A stretch of DNA of 64,000 bases, taken from positions 29,952,046 to 30,016,045 of the forward strand of contig CM074179.1 of assembly GCA_037179385.1 (NCBI GenBank), read 5' to 3'. The position numbers were made by a program, and so were the translations under genes. Shown one piece after another: positions 1-9,539 of this stretch. The DNA comes from Holothuria scabra. Its lineage: Eukaryota > Echinodermata > Holothuroidea > Aspidochirotida > Holothuriidae. Below the pieces are notes generated by a model. That model did no database searches. It saw only the letters and a program-made list of their open reading frames with translations, and had not been told where the DNA came from. Each line of letters starts with the position of its first letter. Position 1 is the first letter of the stretch.

Positions 1-276
1 AGTCTGTTGTCTCAGAAATTCAAAAGTTAACCACATACAATTTTTTTTGCAGCTGGGACCTCGTGAAATTTTGTGAAAAATCAGGCATGATTATTTCATA
101 TTGATTTTACTGTAGTGTGTACTCTCAGGAATAACAATTCCAGTACATGAAATGTGACAAAAATATGAAGAGGGCATTTATTTAGAGACTGAGCATAAAC
201 AAGGGGAAGTACTGTTACTGAAGATTTTACACAACAACTGTGACTTTTGGATGTGTAGACAAAGAATTATACAAAC

Positions 277-711
277 CTGCTGAACAACACCAATCACGGA
301 AGCCATAATCTTTACTGGGGAGTGCTTTAATTCTGATATGGCCATTGTTGGAGGAGTTGCTGGACGGACGCTATTGACGGCTTGAGTCATTAATTCATCT
401 GGTATTTCAAGTGGACTTGTCTTGAAAAATTTTGTTTGTGATGTGAGGGCTAAGGTATTGTCATTTCGGATAATGTAGTTGTTGACAACTACTGTAGATC
501 CATTTTCAATTGTTGCAATTTTTCCAGGGTCATAAAGTGTCGCTTTGACAAATCCAGACATGTCACAAAGAGCAATGTAAACCATGCTTCTGTCAACATT
601 GTCCTTCTTGTACATGATGACTTCTGATCTTGTGGCTATAACAGCTTTTAGTGGTAGCTGGTATGGTGTTTTCCCATGGGAGGTCACACCAATGTTCTTG
701 ATGTCCTGCAT
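277..711 (-). CDS. RPA70-like OB-fold exon of the Helentron
   Basis: This is a 145-codon exon with clean splice signals on both sides: acceptor atatttacag before the ATG at 711, and donor CAG|GTTTGT at 277/276. The protein has KAVIATRSEVIMYKKD, VYIALCDMSGFVKATLYDPG and VVVNNYIIRNDNTLALTSQT, an OB-fold pattern like the single-strand DNA-binding domains of RPA1 proteins in Helitrons. It lies 3' of the endonuclease. The length is an exact multiple of three, so it could be spliced in or skipped without a frame change. No stop interrupts it. Later exons should lie beyond the left edge of the window. Confidence 0.65.
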
Positions 712-1031
712 CTGTAAATATGAAAGGAATGTAAGAAAATGAAATAAGTCAATGTTGATGGAGAAGCATGATAGGTGGAGATTAAAATGTAATAATCTTA
801 AAGCAATAAACTGTGTTTCTTTACACAATTTTCTTTACAGTAATTCTGACTGCAATATGACATGCAATATAACATTGAGTTAAAACTAGGGAAGGATAAT
901 CAAGATCATACTGTATCAAAAATGTGAAATATTTGAAGAAAGTAATCAAATTTTTGAAAGTTTGCGAAGAATTTGTAAAGTCTGGAATATATCAGTATTC
1001 AATGAATCATCGATGAAGTAACAAATATTCA

Positions 1032-1325
1032 TCAGTGTATCATATTTGCTTGTGATGTCAATGCAATTGTCTTGTCATTACGAAGTATGTAATTTTTAAT
1101 GATGACTGTAGTTACATTTCCAACATTGTCAATTTTGCCTGGTTCATATAGGGTTGCCTTTTTATATCCGGAGTTGTCAGAGAAAGCTAAGTACATCGTG
1201 GTTTTGTCAGTATTGTCTTTTTTGTACTTTATGACATCTGACCTTGTTGCAATGGTCACTTTTAGTGGCCATCGATAGGGACTTTGTTGGTCATTACTTG
1301 ATGTTAAGTGTTTTATGTTCTGCAT
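1032..1325 (-). pseudogene. RPA-like OB-fold exon, truncated duplicate
   Basis: This encodes MQNIKHLTSSNDQQSPYRWP followed by VTIATRSDVIKYKKD and KKATLYEPGKID, then stops after ALTSQANMIH. It is a shortened copy of the exon at 277-711, with the same start (ATG right after an acceptor tttttcag), the same order of motifs and roughly 60% similar text. RPA1-like single-strand binding proteins are carried by many Helitrons. The copy ends where the longer exon continues with FFKTSPLE, so it is either truncated or an alternative exon. Confidence 0.6.
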
Positions 1326-1552
1326 CTGAAAAAAGAAATGGACATAAAATGATGTGTCAAAGGTGCTGACGGAAATTTAAGCAAATTCAAACTGGGTACA
1401 AATATCTGTTTGACAAAAGAACATGAAAGGGTGTACTGTATAACAATAAGTACTTTACCAATTGTGTGCAGGAATACTTACAGTATGTATACTGTTGAAG
1501 TGTGTTTGTATGATGACCAAGATGTGCGTGGTAATGTTGAATGTTGGTATGT

Positions 1553-2641
1553 TCAGTATTCAATGTGTGTTGCAAAGTATACTGGTTCATGGTAACTGTA
1601 ATATGTATTTGATACCCCGAAAGTATAAGTTGAAGGCACTGGTGAGATGTAAATTGGGTCAAGGATTGTACTGTGTGCCGTGGTTGATGCACGGATAAGC
1701 TGAAGGTATGTCTGTAACTGTGAAATTGGTGACTTTGTTGCATGGTCATGATTGAAGTCACCTAAAATTATTTTGTAGTCAGCTGGGAAGAGTTGCAGTT
1801 TTGGCAGTATTGTACATAGGATTTCTGAAAATTCTGTAGATGTGACCCCAGGAGGTCTGTATATAAGTAGAATAAGAAATGATGGTCTTGTATTGATAAG
1901 TAGAAGAGAGGAACATTTGCCTGCAGCTATGGAATGCTTATCATAGAGGTATTTTTGTTTAACATAAACCACTACACCATTGCCTCTTCCTTGCAGGCTT
2001 GATGAATGCAAATTGTACCCTGGTATTTCAAAATTGTGGTGTTCTTGAGAAGTGGGCCATGTTTCAGATAAGCATGTAACATCTGCGACCATGAACTCTT
2101 TGTTGGCTATCATATCTTGAAAGTGAGCTGGTAGAGATTGCACATTGTGATGCATGATGGAAAAGTTCATATTGGTATCAATTGCCAGTAATGGACTGCT
2201 TAGAGACACATCACAAGGACTCATGGTTTTCAAGCTTGTTTCCACTAGACTATTACAATAGATTGTACCAGGTAGAAAGTCATATATTTTTAATCCCTGT
2301 ATGCTGCTGACTCGACTAAGTGCAACATATGCCATTCCTTGTTGAAAAATATTGTCTAAAGATATTGTTGCTCTGGGCATGGTCATTCCTTGCACTTTAT
2401 GTATTGTCATTGCCCATGCAAGTTTCAAGGGATATTGGTAGCGTGTCACATGGTGGATATTGTATATCTCCTTATGTGGGTGAATGACTATACTGGATCG
2501 ATGTGCATCCATTGGTGGTGGGTATTTCTTCTTCCACTCTGTTCCAACACGAGTGTCATCGAACACTACACAAATAGCTTCAGGCTGATCATTGGGCATT
2601 GTACCATCTACAATTTTCTTGATTTCCATCTGAAACATCAA
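1553..2641 (-). pseudogene. Helitron helicase C-terminus fused to EEP endonuclease
   Basis: The first third ends the PIF1 helicase: LAWAMTIHKVQGMTM and QQGMAYVALSRVSS are motifs V/VI. The same frame continues into an endonuclease/exonuclease/phosphatase domain starting MNFSIMHHNVQSL (Asn), then VTCLSETWP (Glu), GNGVVVYVKQKY, LLIYRPPGV and ILGDFNHD (Asp/Asn). This helicase-EN fusion is the defining layout of Helentrons. The terminal motif, normally SDH in this family, reads YSYHEPVYF, so the Asp appears lost while the His is kept. This is the longest intact frame of the element (362 codons). Confidence 0.88.
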
Positions 2642-2679
2642 TGTTAGCTGTTAACATGACTCTTGCACCTACAGCTAAT

Positions 2680-3018
2680 TTAACTTGTACTGGTAGTAAT
2701 GTTTTTTGCATTTGGTTGAGCCTTTTGTAATTTTTTAAGGATTCCAGATTTAGTGCTATATATGTCAGCTGCCTTTATCAGTTTTACCTGACCATCAAGA
2801 GATTGAAGCCTTTCTTCATTATACATGTCAACATTATTCCTCCTTGCTGCAATAAATGGTGCATCATTTGGTATTTGTGAAGCAATGCATGATTTCAACA
2901 AAGTGAGATCATCTGATGCAATACTTGTATCTTTTGTTTGAGTACCTAACTTGTTGAGTAACTGAGCAAAAACCAAGTCATCCTTGTGGATAGTGTAAAT
3001 ATGGAGAACATAGCCCAT
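2680..3018 (-). pseudogene. Helitron PIF1-type helicase, middle segment
   Basis: Continuation of the helicase in another frame: DDLVFAQLLNKLGTQTKD, then DLTLLKSCIASQIPNDAPF, AARRNNVDMYNEERLQSL and LKKLQKAQPNAKN. In PIF1/Helitron helicases this is the stretch between motif III and the C-terminal motifs (QxxDxxFAxLLNRxRxGxxTxxDxxLL). Intron-like or frameshift discontinuities separate it from both neighbours. An acceptor-like sequence near 2645 suggests that a short intron may lie between it and the next exon. Confidence 0.8.
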
Positions 3019-3686
3019 AAATTGACAAAAGACCCAGGGTCTTGATTGTAGAGTGGTTTTTCCTTGACTGGTTGGATTTGATGGAAGTCTCCTACTGCTA
3101 ATATTGCAACATTTCCAAAAAATTGATTGTTTATTAGTTCTTTTTGTTGCAACCTAGAATGTATGTATGTGAGCATACCTTGATCAACCATGGATATTTC
3201 GTCAATGATCAGCAATTGAAGGCTACGGTATCTGATACGTAAAGTGTTCAGCTGATCTGCACCTAATGACTTATACGGTAATGAGGTATTGAAGATACTA
3301 AATGCAGAGTGAATTGTCTGTCCATTTATATTAAAAGCAGCTGTTCCAGTGTAGGCCACCAGTAGGACAGTTATATCATCAGGTGATTCTGCTATTTTCA
3401 CAAATAGCTTTCTTAATTCATGGGTTACGCATTTGATGACTTGTGATTTGCCTGTGCCAGCACCCCCGGTCAGGAATATGTGTATAGGTTGTGTCTTGTT
3501 GTCATCAACTTTTTGTTTTGCCCACTTTTGTACATGATTGAACAATTGCCTTTGTTCTTTGTTACGTTGTCTGAGCATTGCTGTTATTGTATCTTCATTG
3601 AATGGTGTGTGCAGAGTTTGAATAGATTTCATAATACCATGATTATCACGGTTGGTGGTAATGTTACGACTGTCTTGATTTTGCAA
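2946..3686 (-). pseudogene. Helitron PIF1-type helicase, N-terminal motor half
   Basis: This is a superfamily 1B helicase segment that would unwind DNA during rolling-circle transposition. Motif I (Walker A) is GGAGTGKSQV, motif Ia is VAYTGTAAFNINGQTIHSAF, motif II is LLIIDEISMV and motif III is AVGDFHQIQPV. They occur in the PIF1/RecD order with normal spacing. The reading frame leaves family similarity after about residue 225 (NLWAMFS...) through a frameshift near 3015, where the next frame takes over. All four catalytic motifs are intact in this half. Confidence 0.9.
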
Positions 3687-3689
3687 TTC

Positions 3690-4266
3690 TAGAATGTGTG
3701 CATTTTGTGGTACTTGATCTATAGACTGAGCGCCTTTCTAACTGTGATTGGGGAACCAAATTGGCCCAAGCATCTTCTTGATTACCACATGAGTGCAACT
3801 GTTCCCATAAGTTGTCCATGTCCTTTGCAAGTGGTTCGAAAAGAAGCATATTTTTGGCTACAATTTCATGAATGGGGGAGTTGTCATATGAACCATGAAG
3901 GAAATAATCCTCATATGTGTGGTACTGTTGCGGTTTGAAATTTTTGTCAGTGAATGGTAGATATAAGTGCATGATGTTGTGGTAATACTTTTCACGGTCT
4001 TGATGAATTCGGACTTTCGCATATCTTATAACTGCACACCTCTTGAGACGTTTCTTTGGTGTCCCTAGAATATTTCCCAATTGTTCAGTATTGTCATCAA
4101 TGTCATTTATCTGTTGTTCAATTTTAGAGGATGTGGAAATGAACCGGTACTCAGAAGCAAATGTGGCCAAACACATAGATCTGAATTCTTCATTGAGCGG
4201 TCTTTGTAGGTATTTATCTATGTTTGGCAACCATATTTCATCTGTGTCTTCTTTAGTCTGGATCAA
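3690..4266 (-). pseudogene. Helitron Rep-helicase linker region
   Basis: This open stretch reads EIWLPNIDKYLQRPLNEEF, MCLATFASEYRFIS, KRLKRCAVIRYAKVRIHQD, YYHNIMHLYLPFTDKNFKP, HTYEDYFLHGS and LLFEPLAKDMDNLWEQL. These blocks are typical of the region between Rep and the PIF1-like helicase in animal Helitrons (conserved YxxRP, VIRYxxx and YHxLLxLYxPW-type segments). It is joined upstream by a frameshift near 4260 and downstream by a frameshift near 3690 to the helicase. No catalytic role is assigned. Confidence 0.8.
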
Positions 4267-4811
4267 AGACAGTGGGCATACTCAACCTATGGGTATCTGG
4301 GTATGTGGGAATGAATACAGTTTGTCTAGAGGATTGTTTTAGATGCATTCCAGTAATCCTGTACACTGATTCCATAACACTGACTTCCCTATGGTTTAGG
4401 TACACACTCCCCAATTGTTTTAATTCTTCCATAACACTGGGATTGCCTTCACGTGCTTCTTGATGTGCATTTTTCAGCAATTGTCCCATCTCACGTTCTG
4501 CTTTACTGATGTATCAGACGATGTACCTGATACAGCTATAAGGATCTAAAATGTATTGGATATCCATGTTTGCATTCCAAGACTGTAGTAATGTTGGATT
4601 GTAGTTGCTAACCCAAATACTACATGGTTGTCTGTGATATATGATTACTTCCTTTTGTGTGTTGGCTTGAACAGACTGTTCTAATTGTTCTTGTGTTAAT
4701 TTAACCCTCTGGAGAAGTTCTTGTGTGGAGGTTGGGTATTTTTAATCATTTATGAATGATTTCCACAAATTTCTGAATGATTTGAGAGGCAAGCTGTTTA
4801 TCCATACCAGT
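4253..4811 (-). pseudogene. Helitron Rep C-terminal part with in-frame stop
   Basis: On the minus strand this reads MDKQLASQIIQKF, then VKLTQEQLEQSVQANTQKE, EVIIYHRQPCSIWVSNYNP, ILDPYSCIRYIV-stop-YISKAERE, and MGQLLKNAHQEAREGN with GSVYLNHREVSVMESVYR. The motif YIVxYISKAE and the repeated tyrosines fit the Helitron Rep C-terminus, which carries the catalytic Tyr pair. A TGA (plus coordinates 4514-4516) replaces the residue between V and Y. Further frameshifts occur near 4740 and 4260. The segment directly precedes the helicase region. Confidence 0.8.
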
Positions 4812-4821
4812 ACCACTGTTA

Positions 4822-5273
4822 CTCCTTTTTAAAACGTACATAAAAAAGGGCACGTATGAACTAATAGACCTAGCTCAACCCGGCCGGACAAAAACACAAA
4901 CGCTAACCACCAACTAACCACACACAAAACACGGAACAAATAGGTTTGTCTTAAAGGGAAACGACACACCAACCCCACCCTAATACCCGAACAAGTCGCC
5001 AACTCAACCACAACCGCCCTCAACAACAACCATCGCCCCACACCAAACCCCCAAACAACAAAAACCAAGATCATCCCACACCACGCCCGAAGGCAACAAC
5101 ACGCCCGAAGGCAACAACACGCCCGAAGGCAACAACACGCCAAAAACACTGGGCAAATACAGGTACACCTTGCCCAAGGGTGTCCCGGAGGCAGTTGTGG
5201 CAAAGGGTAACCTCATTATTCCCACGTTGAAACTACTCCACAACCGGGTGCAGTTTAACGTCCTACCCAGGAC
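4822..5273 (-). mobile_element. 452-bp 5'-truncated retroposon inserted in Helentron Rep (10-bp TSD)
   Basis: The block is flanked by the exact duplication ACCACTGTTA (4812-4821 and 5274-5283). Removing it joins Rep text ...DCSTNSG to ...GTGMDKQLA in proper order. Read on the minus strand, its 3' end carries the shared retroposon tail: gtttttgtccggccggg, then acgtgccc and tgtacgttttaaaaagg. This tail matches that of the Tx1 LINE in the window. Internally there is an 18-bp tandem repeat (caacaacacgcccgaagg, about three copies, 5083-5135). It has no long ORF of its own. It could be a truncated LINE of another family or a tail-sharing SINE. Confidence 0.8.
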
Positions 5274-5283
5274 ACCACTGTTA

Positions 5284-5531
5284 GTACTGCAATCTTTATC
5301 TGAGCCTGGTTTTGTAATGAATGTTCTCTGGGATGGTAGTTTTGGGAAGTTGAAGCGACATACCTTTCCTCCTTTGCGACAAGATTTTGAATGATTCTTG
5401 CTGTGTGTCTGCACACTGTTGACAATTTCATGCAATACTGGATTTTCTGATTGGGATGGCATTTGACAAGAAACATACTGGTCTATAAATGATAGAACCT
5501 CATGATCTGGTGACAATGGATATGTGGCCAA
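5284..5531 (-). pseudogene. Helitron Rep HUH motif and distal Rep segment
   Basis: WPHIH is encoded at 5516-5530; the H-I-H triplet (5516-5524) is the HUH metal-binding motif of Helitron Rep nucleases. Directly after it the frame changes and reads [20 protein letters not shown], then NSVQTHSKNHSKSCRKGG and CRFNFPKLPSQRTFI, all standard Rep distal sequence. The usual residues between the HUH motif and this part (normally about a dozen) are missing, which suggests a small deletion at the shift. The segment ends at the retroposon insertion (TSD at 5274-5283) and resumes beyond it at 4811. Confidence 0.8.
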
Positions 5532-6170
5532 CCTCGTTGTTGAAATTCTACCCTATAAAAATAGTCCATAACTTCTCCAATGGGATGTGCAGGTGACAAA
5601 ATGACCTTGTGTATAAATGCTTGCATTCTGTGTTCAATCATTCAGCAGCAGTTACTGGATTGCTTGCAATTATTTGTGTTTACCCTGCTGTTCAACAATG
5701 GATTCAACTATTTCGGGCCATCTTCTATCTGCAGCAGGAAAACTGCAAAACCAAGTTGGTATACCTAATTGCCTAACCATTACAAAAAGATCCCTCATTG
5801 TAGTTTCCCAATATGCTGGTGATCTCCGAATTTTTTTCATGAAATAATATCCATCATTCTTCGATAATATGTCATTCAGATTGTGTTTGTCTTGTAGCAT
5901 AGAAGATGTTATCAGTTGACCCGTAGATGTCCTCTTTGAACCTTTCCGCATTGCAATGGGAATTGAGGACAAAATGTCATGAAGTTCAGTAGTGTACTGT
6001 GCAAAGAATATGTACTCAGGATTACTGGCAAACCTGATGTCTTGTGATAGGAGGCGGGCATTGAAATACCTCTTGGGGGATATAGGAACATGTCTTTCTT
6101 GTTGATATGTTTTTCCCATCAGGGAACAATGTAACAAAAGATTTACCTTCAGTCTTGAATACACTGACAA
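5532..6170 (-). pseudogene. Helitron_like_N / Rep N-terminal region
   Basis: This region contains hallmark Helitron text: RHVPISPKRYFNARLL, DIRFASNPEYIFFAQY, RRSPAYWETTMRDL and MVRQLGIPTWFCSFPAADRRW. These belong to the Helitron_like_N domain that leads into the HUH single-strand transferase. The first frame runs to about 5670. After a shift, another frame continues with [19 protein letters not shown] and [17 protein letters not shown], which reaches the HUH motif. Frameshifts near 6120 and near 5640 disable translation as one protein. The neighbouring minus-strand segments lie in the normal Helitron order. Confidence 0.85.
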
Positions 6171-6819
6171 ATTGTTGATTCTCTGCTGGGGCTACACATA
6201 ATATGGTTTCATGAATGTTATCTGCTATGTAATGAGCTAGATCCACTGGTTGTAAACATATATAACATGGTGCAGATGTTTCTGTTATATCATCCAACAA
6301 TGAATGTTTTGTATTTGGATGTGATCGTGACTGATTATCAGTATGAGCATGTAAGCTGTCAGTCTGTGTACTGTCACTGTTTATACCGACTAATGTATTG
6401 AGATAACATGAAGGGCAAGCCATATAATCATGATTCTCTGAAATGTGACTTGAATGGTCATGTCGTGTACTATGATTACAAGCAATATCGACATTGGCAT
6501 AGTGCGGATTCACATGTTTCAAATATAGTGTTGCTCGATGGATCTTATTTGGATCAACAGTTTGATATAAGTGGTGACCTTTGTACTGCAACTTTCGTTT
6601 CAACTTGACCTTAATGGGGCTCCCATTATCTATTGTACGGGGTAGTTTTTGGATAGTGTCTTCGACATTTGACTGTACACACACAACTGGCCCATGGATT
6701 CCTTTTTGCAAACCTGTGGGTAATGCTACAATTTTCATGAATGGTATTACAGGTGTAATCAAATGCCTTTCAAGAGAATTCAACTGTGCCAAAAATGGGG
6801 GTTGTACATTAAGGTGCAT
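6022..6819 (-). pseudogene. Helitron DUF6570-like segment
   Basis: The segment begins LAQLNSLERHLITPVIPFM and continues through KLPRTIDNG and VKLKRKLQYKGHH. This LNxLE...PxxPF...LPRxxD...VKLKRKLxYKGH pattern is typical of the DUF6570 region that precedes Rep in animal Helitrons. A paired-cysteine motif (YMACPSCYLN) follows. The frame ends in KSFVTLFPDGKN, the normal beginning of the Helitron_like_N domain, and then shifts: the continuation TYQQERHVPISPKRY is in a neighbouring frame near 6120. Function unknown; it lies between the protease and the Rep in the polyprotein. Confidence 0.75.
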
Positions 6820-7978
6820 GGAATTGATAAGTGCTTGACATGGTATCTTTTTTTTTCAAAAGTGTTCTATCACAGCAGTGGCAAATACATTTATCACTTT
6901 GAGAGAAAGGTGTGGGGGTGTTTGGAAAAAATTGGGAGACAAATGACATCTCATACCTGGTTTGGTGAAACTTTCTTACGCAATTCTTGAAGAGTAGTCG
7001 ATTGCAAATGCAACAAACAAATACTGGCTTTTCCTCACATAACTTCTTGAAATGTGAGATTAAAGTATTGTTTACCTGCACTGTGCTTGAAACCGGAGAA
7101 CAAAATGTAAATGTGCGGTCTGCAGGTTTTGTTCCATGTTTTGCAGAAGTGACATTTGGTTGATGTTGCCCATTTTCTGTGGCAATGGTGGGAAGATCAT
7201 TTGGCTGGTTGACATATGGTTCAATTTCATGAGGAACATAATGTTCACAAGAGGGAGGTGGAACACACTTTGCAAGAATGTTACTTGGCATACTTCCACC
7301 TCTTGAACTGAGGACATTAGTTGTCATGCTCATGACACACCATTTGGAATTTTTTGGCAACCTCTTGAATGTACTCTCTTTGATTGGCTTTACTTTCGTT
7401 GAATGTAGATCAAACTGGATAGGACTATTACATCCAGCAATTGAAATTGCCAAGGTCTGAACATGCACAGTGAGAGTATGCAAGGAATGAAATTTTAGGA
7501 GAATGCTGTTGCCATCCATTACTGGAAGGCCCTTTGAATTCCTACTATGAGAATCAAACAGGTAGAATAATGAGGTCAAGCAGTCCTTATATATGGCAGT
7601 GGCATTGCCATTTGCGACCAAAATGGCACATGTATGGATTTGGAATGCTTGCTCCAATGCACATAGTAGAGTGTGTGTACTAATATTGTTGGGTTTGTTC
7701 GATTTGTATGGGCTAACAAGTCCTGAGTAAGACCGAAAAATTTTGTTATGGAAACTGAGATCATCAAATGAATAGTATTTTGGTAACTGTGTAAAATACA
7801 GCCAATCATGTTGTTGTTGATGGTGTGATTGTATCAAGGAGTACATTTTGTCCCCTTGGATTAAGATATCATCTAGCTCTGAGGAAAGGTATCTTTGTGG
7901 AGGACTTATTTGACAAAGTGACAAGAAGGTAAGAGAATTTGCCATACACTGTCGACCTCTTGTGTTTTGCGAGAAAAA
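6809..7978 (-). pseudogene. Helentron C76-like cysteine protease domain, copy 2, plus CxxC-rich linker
   Basis: This is the second tandem copy of the protease-like domain. The frame extends upstream of the first ATG to read NTRGRQCMANSL, placing the catalytic-type Cys at 7946-7948 after Gln. About 130 residues later LFDSHSRNSKG supplies an Asp-Ser-His motif (Asp 7553-7555, His 7547-7549), the arrangement expected for C76 enzymes. After the domain come cysteine pairs (FVCCICNRLLF and KCICHCCDRTLL) that look zinc-binding and lead into the DUF6570-like region. Copies 1 and 2 share the order QC ... FxYSGLV ... TCAIL ... SRNSxGLPV ... FDLxSTKVK, so they arose by duplication. This copy could have kept peptidase chemistry; copy 1 could not. 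Confidence 0.6.
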
Positions 7979-8029
7979 TTGGAAGACCCTTGGTGAAATA
8001 AACCAGTTGTAATGACGATATTGCCAGGC

Positions 8030-9070
8030 CTATTTAATGATGCACAAGCAAGTGGAGTTGTTGGAAATTTTAAAATTTTGGACATTGTTGGCATTTGAAA
8101 TTGAGTTGTTTCTTTCTTTTGCTGTGACATTCATGCATGAATTATCTGATTGGAACTCATGTTCTGCTGTGGTCTGTGATTTTGTCATGTCTGAGTAAGT
8201 ATTATCTTGGTCAGTAATAGCATTGGGATTTGAGGATTTCTCACTGCAGGAAGGAAATGGACTAGCAATCATTTCTTTTATTACACACCAGCGGTGCCCC
8301 TCTGGTAACCTCTTGAAAGTTGTCATTTTGATTAATTTCACCTTAGTAGAATAAAGATCAAACTGAAGTGGACCACTGCTGTTTGTATGACAGCTTGTCA
8401 ACATTTCAATATGCACAACCAGATGGTCTAGAGATTGAAATTCTAGAAGGACACTGTTGCCATTGACAACTGGAAGGCCTGATGAATTCCTACTGTCAGG
8501 ACTGAACATGTAATATGCTGAAGACAAACTCTCTCTAAATATTGCAAAAGTATTACCACTAAAGACCAAAATGGCACATGTTGCAATGTCCTGGAATGCT
8601 TGTTGTAATGCTTCTCTTAATACGTAAGTACTGAGATTGTCAGGAATGTGTAATGTGTTTGGTTTGACTAACCCTGAGTACCCAAAAAAAGAAAAGTTAT
8701 GAAAATTATACCCAGAAACTGAAAAATATTTCGGCAACTGACTGAATTGTAACCACTGAGATTGTTGCATAAGCACTGATTGTAGCAAAGAGTACATACT
8801 GTCTCCTACAGTTAAGATGAAGTCTAGTTCAAGAGACTGGTATGATCTTGGAGAACTGATTTTACAGTGTGATAGGAACATAAGAGCATTGGTAAGACAC
8901 TGCTTACCTCTTGTTTCTGGTGAGAATATAGAGGGCGCCTGATGGAATGAACCTGTTGCAATAAGCATTTTGAATGGCAATGGAGAAACGACCTTACTAA
9001 ATGAAAGAACATGTTCATGTATAAGTTTCAGAGTTTTGCCCCAAGGGACTCTATTACCTACAGTAGGCAC
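8030..9070 (-). pseudogene. Helentron C76-like cysteine protease domain, copy 1 (triad damaged)
   Basis: This 346-codon open stretch contains a domain resembling the herpesvirus-tegument-type deubiquitinase fold (peptidase C76), which I recognise from other Helitron proteins. The Gln-Cys pair of the active site is present in RGKQC (Cys codon 8897-8899). The Asp-x-His motif seen in the downstream copy is replaced here: the aligned segment reads YMFSPDSRNSSG, without the D-S-H arrangement. The domain is followed by KVKLIKMTTFKRLP, which recurs after copy 2, so the duplicated unit is larger than the protease itself. The start is uncertain; an acceptor-like tttcag lies just upstream near 9085. 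Probably catalytically dead. Confidence 0.6.
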
Positions 9071-9392
9071 ACAAAAATTAAGCTGAAATTACAACGTTCA
9101 TGCAAAATACAGCAGTAATGTTTAATCAAGTATTGCAAGTGAAAGGAAGTATGAGTGGAGTTGTGACTAACGGCCAAAATGAGGATAGAGTTCAGTGTGG
9201 TACAGAATATATAATAAAGAAGAGACAGCAGATTCATTGATATCAGTATGTCATTGGAAAATTGGGAACAGTATGAACAAACTGAACGGTTTGGAAGCAA
9301 CTGGAACAACAAGACGGAAACACAATGAAACAGCAAGGTCAGCATATAAACACTCCAGTATGGAAAAACACAACAACTGAAGAATTTCCGAA

Positions 9393-9520
9393 CAATATGG
9401 AAACAACTGGATCAAGAATGAGGAAACAGCATGGAAACAACCAGATTAAGAATAAGGAAACAACGGGATCAACAATTAGGAAACGAATATGGAAACAACC
9501 AGATAAAGAGGTTCAAAAGT
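9393..9520 (+). repeat. Imperfect short tandem repeat, ggaaacaaccagat-type
   Basis: The phrase atggaaacaa(c/g)(c/t)(a/g)gat(c/t)aa recurs about four times at 25-35 bp spacing between 9397 and 9510, as a degenerate minisatellite just outside the Helentron's 5' side. No coding potential is supported. Confidence 0.6.
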
Positions 9521-9539
9521 GAAGGAAATGGCATAAATC

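Larger units (their letters stand above)
170..9075 (-). mobile_element. Degenerate Helentron-type Helitron (autonomous relic)
   Basis: Read on the minus strand, this block shows the ordered parts of a Helentron: cysteine protease-like domains, a DUF6570-like segment, a Helitron_like_N/Rep region with an HUH motif, a PIF1-type helicase, a C-terminal EEP endonuclease and RPA-like OB exons. The C-terminal endonuclease is what separates Helentron/Helitron2 elements from canonical Helitrons. Reading frames shift many times and at least one stop interrupts the Rep, so the copy is dead. A later retroposon lies at 4822-5273. I could not define the termini (a 5' TC or a 3' hairpin plus CTRR is not obvious), so the ends given are simply the limits of coding similarity. 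Confidence 0.85.
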
